From NCBI RefSeq assembly GCF_000013405.1, contig NC_007759.1:124001-188000 (forward strand): DNA of 64,000 nt, read 5' to 3'. Numbering within the stretch: position 1 is the first letter of the stretch; each line of letters starts with the position of its first letter. The stretch is from Syntrophus aciditrophicus SB (GTDB lineage: Bacteria > Desulfobacterota > Syntrophia > Syntrophales > Syntrophaceae). The notes beneath the pieces were generated by a model that saw only the letters and a program-made list of their open reading frames with translations, did no database searches and was not told where the DNA came from. The translations under genes and the position numbers were made by a program. Positions 26,578 through 36,264 of this stretch are shown one piece after another.

Positions 26578-28302
26578 TTACTTTTTAATCAGTGCATCGA
26601 ACTCGGAACGGAATTTTTCGACCATCGCTTGAATGGGCACAGCAAAAGCTTCCCCTGTAGGACACAGGGTCAATCCCCGGACGGTATTGCAGATCCCGAG
26701 GATCTTCTCGATGTCCGCAGCCTCTCCCTGTCCGGAAAGGAGTTTGTGGAGAATTTTGACGAGGGTATAGGAGCCTTCCCGGCAGGGAACGCACTTGCCG
26801 CAGGACTCATGGGCGTAAAATTTAATGGTTCTCAAGGCAAGCTCAGGGATGGAAAAATCTTCGCTGATGACCATGATTCCACCCGAACCCAGGCCTGTTC
26901 CATGTTTTGCGCAGGAATCATAATCCATCGTCAGATCCTGAAGCTCTTCGGCTTTCAGGATGGCGACGGAAAGACCACCCACGATGGCGGCCTTCAGTTT
27001 TCCTTTCACGCCGCCGGCGGCTTCCATCAGTTCGTTGAACGAAACACCAAGAGGGTATTCATACACCCCGGGTTTGTTTACGCAGCCGCTGATCCCGAAC
27101 AGTTTGAAGCCGTAATTGTTCTCGAATCCCCACTGCTTGAAGGCTTCCGCACCCTTTTCGATGATGAAAGGTACGCTGGCCAGTGTTTCCACATTGTTGA
27201 CGATGGTGGGACACCCATATAATCCTTCCACGGCGGGGAAAGGCGGCCGGATGCGAGGCTGTCCCCGCTTGCCTTCGATGGATTCGATCAGCGCCGTTTC
27301 CTCACCGCAGACATAGGCCCCTGCGCCACGATGAACGATAATGTCCAATTCAGAGAGCTGACCGTCCGCCTTCGCTTCGCCTATGGCTTTTTCCAGGATG
27401 TCCGCGATCCATGCGAATTCGCCCCGGATATAAATAAAGGCTTGCCGGGCTCCGATAGCGCGGGCGGCGATGGCCATTCCCTCGATCAGCAGGTGCGGAT
27501 CGTATTCCATGATCTGCCGGTCTTTGTAGGTTCCCGGTTCCCCTTCATCAGCATTGCAGATCAGGTAAACCGGTTTGTCCGTATCCTTCGGGATGAAGCC
27601 CCACTTGACGCCAGCCGGGAAGCCGGCGCCGCCGCGTCCCCGCAGATTGGCCTTTTTCACTTCTTCCAGAATCTCTTCCGGTTTCATGGTCCCGGCCTTG
27701 GCCAGGGCCTGATAGGCTCCGTTGCCTTTTGCGACAGCAAGCGCCGTGGCATCCTTCACACCGCGATTTTTCAGCAGGACGTTGCAGACGCTGCCGAAGG
27801 AATAGATCGTTTCACTTTCCGGCATCATTCCTTTTCTGAGGGAATCCAGCAGAGAGTCGACTTTTTCCCGCGTCATGTTCTCGTAATAGACATCATTAAC
27901 CTGGATAACGGGGCAGGTTCCGCAGGAGGCGAGGCATTCCACCTCCGACAGGGTAAACAGTCCGTCGGGTGTTGTTTCTCCCGCCCTGATATTCAGGGTC
28001 TTTTCAAGATGGTCGAGGATTTCCCCCGCCCCCATGAGGGTGGCCGGGATATTTGTATCCACCTGAAGATGATACCGGCCCACCGGTTTCTCCACATTGT
28101 ACATCGAGTAGTACGTGGCGAGGCCGTAAGCTTTACCGAAGGGCACGTCGACAAGTTCTGCAACGGTTCGAATGTCATCCTGATCGAGCCGGTTGGCATT
28201 TTCTTTCTGAGCGAGCATCAACGCCGGCATGAGCGCCGATTGTTTTTCGGGATACCGGCCTAGAAGCCGGTGAATGTCATTTTTTAACTGTTCCGTGATC
28301 AT
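26578..28302 (-). CDS. NuoE-NuoF fusion, NADH-binding subunit of formate dehydrogenase
   Basis: A 574-residue fusion. Residues 1-155 are a NuoE/HndA-like [2Fe-2S] domain with the late CLASCGTCP cysteines, and residues about 170-570 are NuoF-like with the FMN/NADH glycine loop GRGGAGFPAGVKW, NADEGEPGTYKDR, GAGAYVCGEETALIESIEG and the [4Fe-4S] site ESCGKCVPCREG. The C-terminal ferredoxin of HydB/HndC proteins is missing. It probably reduces NAD+ with electrons from FdhA next to it. The fdnI gene lies upstream across a hairpin. Confidence 0.87.
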   Translation of the reverse strand: MITEQLKNDIHRLLGRYPEKQSALMPALMLAQKENANRLDQDDIRTVAELVDVPFGKAYGLATYYSMYNVEKPVGRYHLQVDTNIPATLMGAGEILDHLEKTLNIRAGETTPDGLFTLSEVECLASCGTCPVIQVNDVYYENMTREKVDSLLDSLRKGMMPESETIYSFGSVCNVLLKNRGVKDATALAVAKGNGAYQALAKAGTMKPEEILEEVKKANLRGRGGAGFPAGVKWGFIPKDTDKPVYLICNADEGEPGTYKDRQIMEYDPHLLIEGMAIAARAIGARQAFIYIRGEFAWIADILEKAIGEAKADGQLSELDIIVHRGAGAYVCGEETALIESIEGKRGQPRIRPPFPAVEGLYGCPTIVNNVETLASVPFIIEKGAEAFKQWGFENNYGFKLFGISGCVNKPGVYEYPLGVSFNELMEAAGGVKGKLKAAIVGGLSVAILKAEELQDLTMDYDSCAKHGTGLGSGGIMVISEDFSIPELALRTIKFYAHESCGKCVPCREGSYTLVKILHKLLSGQGEAADIEKILGICNTVRGLTLCPTGEAFAVPIQAMVEKFRSEFDALIKK

Positions 28303-28355
28303 AACTGGATTTCTTCTTCTCCTTTCGATTAAGGCATCCCTCTCACCAGCCTGAC

Positions 28356-28388
28356 AGGAAAGAAGGACGTGTCCCCCCCTTCTTTCCT
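28356..28388 (-). other. hairpin between fdnI and the NuoEF-like gene
   Basis: AGGAAAGAAGG and CCTTCTTTCCT form an 11-bp stem with an 11-nt loop in the intercistronic gap. No T tract follows on the minus strand, so it may be an RNA processing or stability element that separates the two enzyme sets. Confidence 0.4.
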
Positions 28389-28415
28389 TGCTAATGACAG
28401 GTCATGTTCACAGAC

Positions 28416-29081
28416 TTAATGTCCATGTGATGAAGATTTTTCTTCCCCATAGACGACCAGTGTTCCGTGTTCTTCCATTTCCTTGAGCCACTTGGGGTGC
28501 TGTTTCTTAAGCCAGGCGCGGGTTACCCAGCCCGTCGTCATGGCGGGCAGCGATCCCGGGGAGCCCACGGTTCCCAGGTAGAGGTGAATGAAGAAGAAGG
28601 CGAAAATCGCCACAAATCCCGCGGCATGGATCAGGTACATCAGTCTCACGAGGGCGGCCGGGATGCTCAACGGAAAGAGCATGATCAGCCCTGACAGAAC
28701 CATGGCGGCTCCGCCGAGAGCCACGACCAGAAAGAACATCTTCTGACCGGGATTGTACTTGCCCACCTCGGGAACCTTGTCCACATGCCACAGATAACCG
28801 CCCGCGCTTTTGATCCAGTCCAGATCCTCAGGAAAAACAAAGATCCCCGCTTCCTTCCACCACATGCGAACAGAAAAGAACAGGGACAGGATGAAGAAGA
28901 GCGCCGTAAAGTTATGAATATATTTCAGTGATTTCAGCCCGCCGAAAGGTTCACCGAGAAAATTCAGGGAATGGAACATTATTCCCAGTCCCGAAAAGCA
29001 CAGGATCAGGCAAGAAACAGCCAGACACCAGTGCACGATCCTTTCAAAGGAGTCCGTCGCTTGAATCAATCCTTTTCTCAT
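28416..29081 (-). CDS. formate dehydrogenase cytochrome b subunit (FdnI-like)
   Basis: A 221-residue membrane protein with four predicted helices and histidines suited to two b hemes (HWCLAVSCLILCFSGLG near residue 17, HNFTALFFIL near 51, and two more in later helices, including FIHLYLG). It would anchor the periplasmic dehydrogenase and pass electrons to quinone or another membrane carrier. It starts 2 bases after the FdnH stop and ends with a short hydrophilic tail. Confidence 0.87.
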   Translation of the reverse strand: MRKGLIQATDSFERIVHWCLAVSCLILCFSGLGIMFHSLNFLGEPFGGLKSLKYIHNFTALFFILSLFFSVRMWWKEAGIFVFPEDLDWIKSAGGYLWHVDKVPEVGKYNPGQKMFFLVVALGGAAMVLSGLIMLFPLSIPAALVRLMYLIHAAGFVAIFAFFFIHLYLGTVGSPGSLPAMTTGWVTRAWLKKQHPKWLKEMEEHGTLVVYGEEKSSSHGH

Positions 29082-29083
29082 GG

Positions 29084-29881
29084 TTATTCCCCTCCCTTCG
29101 GTTCTTGACCCTGTTCTTCGTCAGGCAGTTTGGGTCCGTGAATGATGTAATGCAGGAACGAGCCTGCAATCACGCCGCCGGCAGACAGGAGACTCAGAGG
29201 TTTGAGGATGTCCTTCCAAAGCATGGTTGTGACCGGCACGCTGGGGCTCTTCGGCAGGTGCTCGTACACTTCGGGTTTTTCACCCAGGACATAAATCACG
29301 TGGGTGCCATCGACGAACTTGTCTCCATAGACGTTGGCGTCACCACCAAGCTCCTTCACCCGGGCATAGGCCTTCTTGATCATGACGTCCTTAAGGCCGA
29401 TGGTAAGGGCTCCAGTCGGGCAGGATTTGACGCAGGCCGGCTGCTGATCCCCCTGGAGGCGGGTGTAGCAGAGATCGCATTTGTAAACCTTGTCCGTTTC
29501 CGGGTTATAGCGGGGAACATCGAAGGGACAGGCGGAGATGCAGTACTTGCAGCCGATGCACTTTGCCTGGTTGATGCCCACGGTTCCGTATTCCGTGTGA
29601 TACAGGGCGCCGCTGGGGCACACCTTGACGCAGGCTGCATCGGTGCAGTGCATGCAGCCGTCTTTCCGGAAAAGCCATTTGAATTCGCCGTCTTTAGGGG
29701 CGTACTCCTGAAACCGGATCAGGGTCCAGGTGTTCCACTGGAGATCCGGCGGATTCTGATAACTGCCCTGCTGTTTCGTTCTCAGCCCGGGCATTTCATT
29801 CCACTGTTTGCAGGCGACCTGACAGCCTCGGCAGGCCGTGCACAACGTTACATCGATCAGTTTTACGAATTCAGTTTTCAT
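29084..29881 (-). CDS. formate dehydrogenase iron-sulfur subunit (FdnH-like)
   Basis: A 265-residue ferredoxin-like beta subunit with four cysteine clusters: CTACRGCQVACKQW, CMHCTDAACVKVCP, CIGCKYCISACP and CDLCYTRLQ...CVKSCP. A single hydrophobic helix near the C-terminus (around residues 230-250) anchors it in the membrane, as in FdnH. It links FdnG to the cytochrome. Confidence 0.9.
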   Translation of the reverse strand: MKTEFVKLIDVTLCTACRGCQVACKQWNEMPGLRTKQQGSYQNPPDLQWNTWTLIRFQEYAPKDGEFKWLFRKDGCMHCTDAACVKVCPSGALYHTEYGTVGINQAKCIGCKYCISACPFDVPRYNPETDKVYKCDLCYTRLQGDQQPACVKSCPTGALTIGLKDVMIKKAYARVKELGGDANVYGDKFVDGTHVIYVLGEKPEVYEHLPKSPSVPVTTMLWKDILKPLSLLSAGGVIAGSFLHYIIHGPKLPDEEQGQEPKGGE

Positions 29882-29891
29882 CGTCTCCCCC

Positions 29892-32800
29892 CTATGCCTT
29901 TTCTACGTTGACCATGAACGCCTTGTACTCGGGGCAGAAGGTGTTCGCACAGCCAGCGGTTGGGGTTAACATATTCGTGCTGTCTCCGCCTGAACCATCC
30001 TCGGGGAAGAGCCAGCCGTAATTGAAGGGCATACCGACTTGATGAACAGTTTTTCCTTCGACCGTAAACGGTTTAAAGCGCTTCGTTACCATGGCGACAC
30101 AGGGAGCTTCGCCGCGCACAGAAGAAACCTTGACGCGCGCGCCGTTTTGAATGCCTTTCTCCTTGGCCAGTTGCTCGCTAATTTCCACGTAGAGTTCCGG
30201 CTGCATTTCCAAGAGCCAGGCCTGCCAACGGGTCAAAGCACCGGTGCACCAGTGTTCCGTGCAGGAATACGTTGTACAGACATACGGAAACTTCTCGCTG
30301 GCGCTGGCGACCTTATCCATTTCGCCTTTAAAGATTTCAATGGCCGGATTAATGAGCTGCGAAGACATGGGATTCTTCGTCAGCGGGCTTTCCAGCGGCT
30401 CGTAATGCTCGGGGAAGGGACCGTCGACCATGCCGGGTCCGAACAGAGAAGCCACTCCATCCTGTTTCATGATGAAAGGATATTTACCTTTCTCCTTATC
30501 CGCCATCGGCGGCCAGGGGCCATCCGGTACGTCACCCACCCATTTATCTCCCTTCCATTCCAGGAGTTTGCGTTTGGGATTGTAGGGCTTGCCATTCACA
30601 TCGCAGGATGCACGATTGTAAATGATGCGGCGGTTAACCGGCCAGGCAAATGACCAGTTCGGGAAGAGGCCCAATCCGGTCGGATCTTCCTTACCCCTGG
30701 ACTGCATCTTATTGATGCCGTCGGCGGTATAGCTGCCGGACATGATCCAGTTACCGCAAGCGGTCTTACCATCGGCCTGAAGATTGCCGAAAGTCGGTAC
30801 CAGTTGACCCTTTTTGAATTCGGTCTTTGTGCCTTTGGCCTTATCTTCTATCACCGTATCCTCTGTGAAACGGCCATTGATTTGATGGGATACTTTTAAT
30901 ACATCCATATGTCCTTTGCTGTCCAGATAATCCCACTTGAGATTGGTAATGGCCTCGGCATTGGGACCGCCTTCCTTTTCATACAGCTTCTTGACAGCCG
31001 CCATAATCTTAATCTCGATCTCGCCTACGGGAATTCCGTCACCGGGAGCATCGGCTGCCTTGTATTTCCACTGCACCCAGCGGCCGGAATTGCTCTGCGA
31101 GCCTTCCTTTTCCATTGTTGCAGAAGCGGGCAGGAGGAAGCATTCCGTTTTGATCTTCTTGGGATCGACGCCGGGACCTCTCCAGAATTCGTAGGTTTCG
31201 TTGTTGAAAATATTTTCACCCACCAGCCAGTCGAGATTTTCCATCGCCTTGCGGACTTTGTTGGAATTCGGAGTGCTGACGGCTGTATCCGCGGCAACGC
31301 AGAAGTAGCCTTTAACCTTGCCCTCGTACATCGCATCGACCATGTGCATCGTGGAATAGTGCTTCCCGTCGTCCATCTTGGGCATCCAGTTGTAACCAAA
31401 ACCGTTTTCTTTGGTAGCCTTGTCGTCCCACAGAGATTTCAGGAAGCTGACAAAGAATTTCGGATAATTCGAGTAGTAGTTGGCCGACTGGGGATCTTTC
31501 GATACCGGTGTGTATTTTTCCAGATAATGATCCAAAGATTCCAGTGAAGCCGACGGCATCTTCAGATAGCCGGGCAGATTGCCATACAAAATACAATGGT
31601 CCGTCGAACCCTGCACGTTGGGTTCACCGCGCAGTGCGTTGATGCCGCCGCCGGCGATGCCCATATTGCCCAGCAGCAGCTGGATTATCGCCATAGTGCG
31701 GATGTTCTGGCTTCCCACTGTATGATGTGTCCAACCCAGGGCGTAGCATTCCGTCCCGGCCTTGTCCGGAACACCGGTGGCGCTGTAGATTTCATAAACC
31801 TTCAGGAGGTTTTCTTTCGACACGCCGGTGATGCTGGAAACCTTGTCCAGGGTGTAACGGGAGTAATGATTTTTCAGCATCTGGAAAACTGAGCGGGGAT
31901 TGCTCAACGTCATATCCCTTTTGGGAAGGCCGCTGCCGTCTTTTTCCAGCACCCACGTTGCTTTATCGTATTTTCTTTTCTGAGCGTCATAACCGGAGAA
32001 CAGTCCGTCATTAAAGGAATAGTCTTCACCGATAATAAATGAAGCGTTGGTGTAATTGAGTACGTAATCTTTGAAGTATTTATCTTTTTCCAGAATATAA
32101 TTGATCATACCGCCCAGAAAGGCAATATCGGTACCGGAGCGAAGAGGAACGTGAAAATCACAGCGGGCGGATGTCCTGGTATAACGGGGATCAACGTGAA
32201 TGATCGTGGCGCCTTTTTCCTTTGCCCTCAATATCCACTTGAAGGCGATGGGGTGATGCTCGGCGGCATTACTGCCCATAATGAGGATAACGTCGGCATT
32301 CTTTAAATCACAGTAGTGGTTCGTCATGGAACCGCGTCCGAACGACTCTCCCAGAGCCGCTACAGAGGGACTGTGTCAGACCCGGGCCTGATGGTCTATA
32401 TAGACCAAACCCAGAGCGCGGCACTTGACGCTCATGATCCAGCATTCCTCGTTGTCCACGTTGGAACTGCCGTAATGACCGATCGACTCGCAGCGGTTGA
32501 CCAGTTCGCCCTTGGCATTTTTCACCACAAAATCCTTATCGCGTGTATCCTTGATCAGTCGGGCAATCCGGGAAAGTGCAAAGTCCCAGTCTTTTTCCTC
32601 CCATTCCGTTCCATAAGGCTTACGATAAAGCACCTTGGTCAGACGATGCTTGTTAGCCTCTGTAAGATCGAAGAACCCTGCACCTTTGGCGCAAAGGGAC
32701 CCCTCGTTGATGGGATGATCGGCGTCGCCTTCGATATTGAAGATTTTCCCGGTCAGCTTATCAACACTGCAAATGAGGCCGCAGCCGACAGAACAGTAAG

Positions 32801-32963
32801 CGCATATCGTCGTTACCTGTTTTGCCGCCTTGACCCGATTCATCTTGTTGAGCTCATCTGCGTAAGCTCTGGCAGGTTTCAAACTGATGCCCAGAGAGGA
32901 TAAGGCAATGCCTGATCCTACAACGCCGGACAGGTTCAAGAAACCTCTCCTTGTGATGTCCAT
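29892..32963 (-). CDS. periplasmic formate dehydrogenase alpha subunit, selenoprotein (FdnG-like)
   Basis: A 1023-residue catalytic subunit exported by the Tat route: the N-terminus begins MDITRRGFLNLSG and continues hydrophobic to about residue 33. CAYCSVGC near residue 54 binds the proximal [4Fe-4S] cluster. An in-frame TGA at 32376-32378 encodes selenocysteine 196 in QARV-Sec-HSPSVAALGESFGRG. The C-terminal aspartate-decarboxylase-like domain is complete. With fdnH and fdnI it forms a membrane-bound enzyme facing the periplasm, able to take up or release formate electrons. The gene has a strong ribosome site (AAGGAGG) and leads the operon. Confidence 0.93.
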
Positions 32964-33090
32964 GGTTACCTCCTTATGAAATATGTCTATAATGACCTAT
33001 AGTAGAAGACAACTATGTCTTTTTTGTCTTACCGTCAAGGAGAAAATTCCGTATTTTGTCAAGAAAGTCGATGACTTATATTAAGATTAG

Positions 33091-33117
33091 CATAATCCGG
33101 CAATTTGCCGGATTATG
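33091..33117. other. perfect 27-base palindrome between fdhE and fdnG
   Basis: CATAATCCGGCAA and TTGCCGGATTATG are a perfect 13-bp inverted repeat around one T. It could end the fdhE transcript (61 bases after its stop, but without a T tract) or act as an operator for the fdn operon 128 bases downstream. A smaller repeat, AAGACA-ACTA-TGTCTT at 33006-33021, lies nearer fdnG. Confidence 0.5.
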
Positions 33118-33178
33118 AAAGGAGGGAAAAAAGAAAAGAAATTCAAATATTAATTGAATCCGCAGGCATCTTTTGAAA

Positions 33179-34060
33179 TTAAAAAACATTCCAGTCGGTT
33201 ACTGTCATGGGGACGAAATGTTTCTCCTGCAGAATGATATCGAGATGGGTGAGGCCGAGGGCCGAAACATCCAGATCACGATCGTTCAGGTCACTTACCC
33301 GGTTCAGGGTGATCAGGTAGCGCTGGCACTCTTCGCATGTGAAGGCGGACTCCTGGGGTTTATCTTCAATATAGAAAAAATTCATTTCCTGCTGCGCCTC
33401 ACGTTCACAATAGGGACAGATAACCCGACTGAAGCGCCAGTTGTGCCCGCAACGGGAACAATGGAGCCGGCGCTCGCCGATCTTCTCCCCAATGACGGCC
33501 AGGGAGGGGAACGATCCGCAGATGGGGCAGTAGCCCTTTTCCCAGTGGAGCGCTTCGATCTGCTCCGCGATATCTCCGGCTCTCTTTTCGAGAACGATTC
33601 TTGAAGCCTGATTCAGAATAAAGCCGATTCGTTCCGCGGCAATGGAAATCGTTCCGGCCCAGATGGAGAGAAGATCCTGTTGCTCTTCCGAATTCCGCCT
33701 GAAATAATCATAGAGATCGAAATCATCCGCTTGAAGGGCGTTTCCAAGACGATCAAGATCCTCCCGAAGATCGGGAAAGCCTTCCTGAACGGCAGGAATC
33801 ATGGCCTGGACAATGTCTTTCCAGGGATCATCCTCCCGAATCAGAGGATACTGCGCGATGACGGGAACGCCTCCCTGGAAGCGGATATCGTCAAGAACCA
33901 GGGGCTCGCTTTCCGCCAGCTGCAATCCTTCCAGAATGCGGTTTCTTGCCAGAATCACGTGACGGAACGCCTGCAGGAGGGGTTGACTGTGAGGGTGTCT
34001 TTCCATCTCCCGGTCAATGATATCTTCGAGTTTCTCGATCTTGACGATTTCATCTTTCAT
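33179..34060 (-). CDS. formate dehydrogenase accessory protein FdhE
   Basis: A 293-residue FdhE homologue needed for making active respiratory formate dehydrogenases. The rubredoxin-like knuckles are visible in the C-terminal half: CPICGSFP, CSRCGHNW, CPYCER and CEECQRYL. The helical N-terminal half is typical. It is encoded just upstream of fdnG in the same orientation, though the palindrome between them may separate transcription. Confidence 0.88.
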   Translation of the reverse strand: MKDEIVKIEKLEDIIDREMERHPHSQPLLQAFRHVILARNRILEGLQLAESEPLVLDDIRFQGGVPVIAQYPLIREDDPWKDIVQAMIPAVQEGFPDLREDLDRLGNALQADDFDLYDYFRRNSEEQQDLLSIWAGTISIAAERIGFILNQASRIVLEKRAGDIAEQIEALHWEKGYCPICGSFPSLAVIGEKIGERRLHCSRCGHNWRFSRVICPYCEREAQQEMNFFYIEDKPQESAFTCEECQRYLITLNRVSDLNDRDLDVSALGLTHLDIILQEKHFVPMTVTDWNVF

Positions 34061-34266
34061 CGTGCCACATCCTTTTTTATTTTTTCCCTGTATAAGAGAG
34101 AAAGGGCTGGTGTCAAGGAATATATGCCTGCGCTGATATAATGCGGAACTGGCCGGGGGGCTTTGCTCACTGGAGAGTTGAAAGCGGCATGCCCGGTTTT
34201 CCCTGTTTTGAAGTTGAAAGGGATCATGGCGTTCCCAGATATGCAGCAGGGAGCGCCTTTTTTACA

Positions 34267-34839
34267 TTAAAGATAAGGCGACCCTCCCTGGCAGCTCAGG
34301 CAGAGTTCCCCATCCTGGGCCGGATAAGCTTCCCGGCACTGGGGGCAGAGGACAATTTTCCCCTTGTGCTTTTTCTCAAGAAAACCTGGTTTAAGCTTTA
34401 CGTTCCGAAGTTCGAGGATGTCTGGTCCGGCCTCACGGATTTCTTTAAAGAGCCTTTCGCTATCCTGTTCTTTTTTGGTTTTCAATTTCAGAAACCAGTT
34501 TCGAATCTCCTGCCATGGCCCCATTTTCTCGACATCCAGGAAGACACGCACCCCTTCACCCGTAAACTTGTCATACAGGCTGACTGCAAACAGACCCATG
34601 GGAAGAACAGTGAGCCATCCATTGCCGAAAGTGCAGGGGGTCAAAAGCTGGACGGCATCGGGGAGACAGGTTCTCGTTTCGCAGATGGCGTCATAGAGGA
34701 TCCCCTCCGGGAGATTTTTAACCGCCAGGTCCACCATGAATCCCCCGATGAGCACGCCGGGGGCGGGATAGCCGTGAAAGGCCGTTATTTTTTCAACATA
34801 CTCCTCATAAGAGTAAGACAAAATATTACGTGCTGTCAT
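34267..34839 (-). CDS. FmdE-family protein with C-terminal zinc ribbon
   Basis: A 190-residue protein related to formylmethanofuran dehydrogenase subunit E. The N-terminal region has the HGYPAPGVLIGGFMVDLA and CETRTCLPDAVQLLTPCTFGNG motifs of the FmdE core, with Cys and His residues able to bind metal. CPQC...CLSC at the C-terminus forms a zinc ribbon. In bacteria these proteins occur beside molybdenum/tungsten enzymes, and a role in cofactor or metal handling is likely but not shown. I chose the ATG at 34839 (AAGGAGAA upstream) over a TTG at 34899. Confidence 0.82.
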   Translation of the reverse strand: MTARNILSYSYEEYVEKITAFHGYPAPGVLIGGFMVDLAVKNLPEGILYDAICETRTCLPDAVQLLTPCTFGNGWLTVLPMGLFAVSLYDKFTGEGVRVFLDVEKMGPWQEIRNWFLKLKTKKEQDSERLFKEIREAGPDILELRNVKLKPGFLEKKHKGKIVLCPQCREAYPAQDGELCLSCQGGSPYL

Positions 34840-35185
34840 GGTGTGATTCTTCTCCTTAAATGTGAAATCTTTGAGGCAGAGTGACTTTGAAGGATTCAAG
34901 AGAATTTCTAAAGTCGATGAACCTTATGTCGTGAATTGCATGATGTCAAGACGAAAAAAATTATTCAACCCCCTCCGCTTTATTTCCAAAAAATGAATGC
35001 CATTCCAATTACTTTGCCGGGACATCTTTCTTTCAGGAAAAATGAGAGATGAGCCTTCTGCCGGATCGAGGGAGCGGAAAAGCAATGTATTCGTACTATG
35101 AAAACAAATAGATACCATTCTTTAAGATTCCAGGTTGACATTCGCTGGCATTTCCTTTGAGCCAATACGACAGCTTATTCATATC
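34840..35185. other. fmdE leader and intergenic stretch
   Basis: The 5' leader of fmdE (about 34840-34960, minus strand) has a degenerate second copy at about 36424-36520. It contains a shared segment TCAAGACGAA about 115 bases from the start codon. The remainder up to the moaA promoter shows no gene. Confidence 0.45.
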
Positions 35186-35214
35186 TTGACATAAGAAGGT
35201 GCGCTGCATATATT
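35186..35214 (+). promoter_or_regulatory. sigma-70 promoter of moaA
   Basis: A consensus TTGACA at 35186-35191, a 17-bp spacer and TATATT at 35209-35214 lie 60 bases before the moaA start. Confidence 0.65.
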
Positions 35215-35274
35215 TTATTCAGTTACATCCTCGGTGTTAAATCTTCAAAATAGAGGCATGATAGGTGAAAGAAA

Positions 35275-36264
35275 GTGATAGATATGTTGGATACTTATAA
35301 CCGGAATATAAATTACCTGCGTATATCCGTGACTGATCGATGTAATTTACGGTGCCGGTATTGTATGCCCGAAGAGGGTATTTCCAAGCTTGACCACAGG
35401 GAAATTTTGAGTCTGGAAGACATCGTCAGGTCGGTTAAAGTTGCCGCTGGGGTGGGTATTCGTAAGATTCGGCTGACCGGTGGCGAGCCGCTGGTACGTA
35501 AAGACATTGCCCGACTGATCGGCTTTATTTCTGAAGTCCCGGAAATTGACGATATTGCCATGACTACCAATGGGGTTTTATTTGCAGATATGGCAGAGCA
35601 ATTAAAAGCCGCTGGATTGGATCGGGTAAATTTCAGCATGGATACGATGGTATCTGAAAAATTCAGATATATTTCACGTCGGGATCATCTGGCAGATGTG
35701 AGGAAGGCCATTTTCAAAGCCCTGGAACTCGGGCTGGAACCGGTTAAAATCAATACCGTGGTCATCAGGGGATTCAATGATGATGAGCTTCTGGATTTTG
35801 CGGATCTTGCCTTTGATTTTCCGCTGCACATCCGGTTCATTGAATTCATGCCGATTGGAGATTTGTTATTCTGGAAAAAGGACCGCATGATTACTTCTGA
35901 GCAGATTAAAGAAAAGATTGAACAACGCTATGAGCTGACCCCGACGAAGTTAGTTAAAGGAAGCGGTCCTGCCCGATATTTCAAGCTTGCCGGCGGACGG
36001 GGCACGATCGGATTCATCACCCCCATGAGTCATAAATTCTGTTCTGAATGCAACCGGTTACGTATGACTGCCGATGGAAAACTGCGAGGCTGTTTATACG
36101 ATAAGCGAGAAATCGATTTAAAAAAAGCCCTTCAGAGCAAGCCCAGTGATGAAGATCTTAAACAGCTTTTTATTGAAGCGATCCTTCTCAAGCCCTATGA
36201 ACATCATATGGATGCTGGGTGGGGGAAGGACAACCCTCGTAAAATGAGCCAGATAGGGGGCTAA
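35275..36264 (+). CDS. moaA: GTP 3',8-cyclase, molybdopterin biosynthesis
   Basis: A 329-residue radical SAM enzyme that, with MoaC, turns GTP into the pterin precursor of the Mo/W cofactor. CNLRCRYCMPEEG near residue 24 binds the SAM cluster, RLTGGEPLVRKD follows, and the C-terminal CSECNRLRMTADGKLRGC site holds the second [4Fe-4S] cluster. The protein ends in the GG pair conserved in MoaA. The GTG at 35275 is favoured by AGGTG 7 bases upstream; an ATG three codons later is possible. It supplies cofactor for the formate dehydrogenases nearby. Confidence 0.93.
   Translation: MIDMLDTYNRNINYLRISVTDRCNLRCRYCMPEEGISKLDHREILSLEDIVRSVKVAAGVGIRKIRLTGGEPLVRKDIARLIGFISEVPEIDDIAMTTNGVLFADMAEQLKAAGLDRVNFSMDTMVSEKFRYISRRDHLADVRKAIFKALELGLEPVKINTVVIRGFNDDELLDFADLAFDFPLHIRFIEFMPIGDLLFWKKDRMITSEQIKEKIEQRYELTPTKLVKGSGPARYFKLAGGRGTIGFITPMSHKFCSECNRLRMTADGKLRGCLYDKREIDLKKALQSKPSDEDLKQLFIEAILLKPYEHHMDAGWGKDNPRKMSQIGG

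Noticed and set aside
32376-32378. Nonsense mutation splitting fdnG
   Set aside because: Again the TGA is at the Sec site of formate dehydrogenase N, followed by the conserved HSPSV motif in the same frame.
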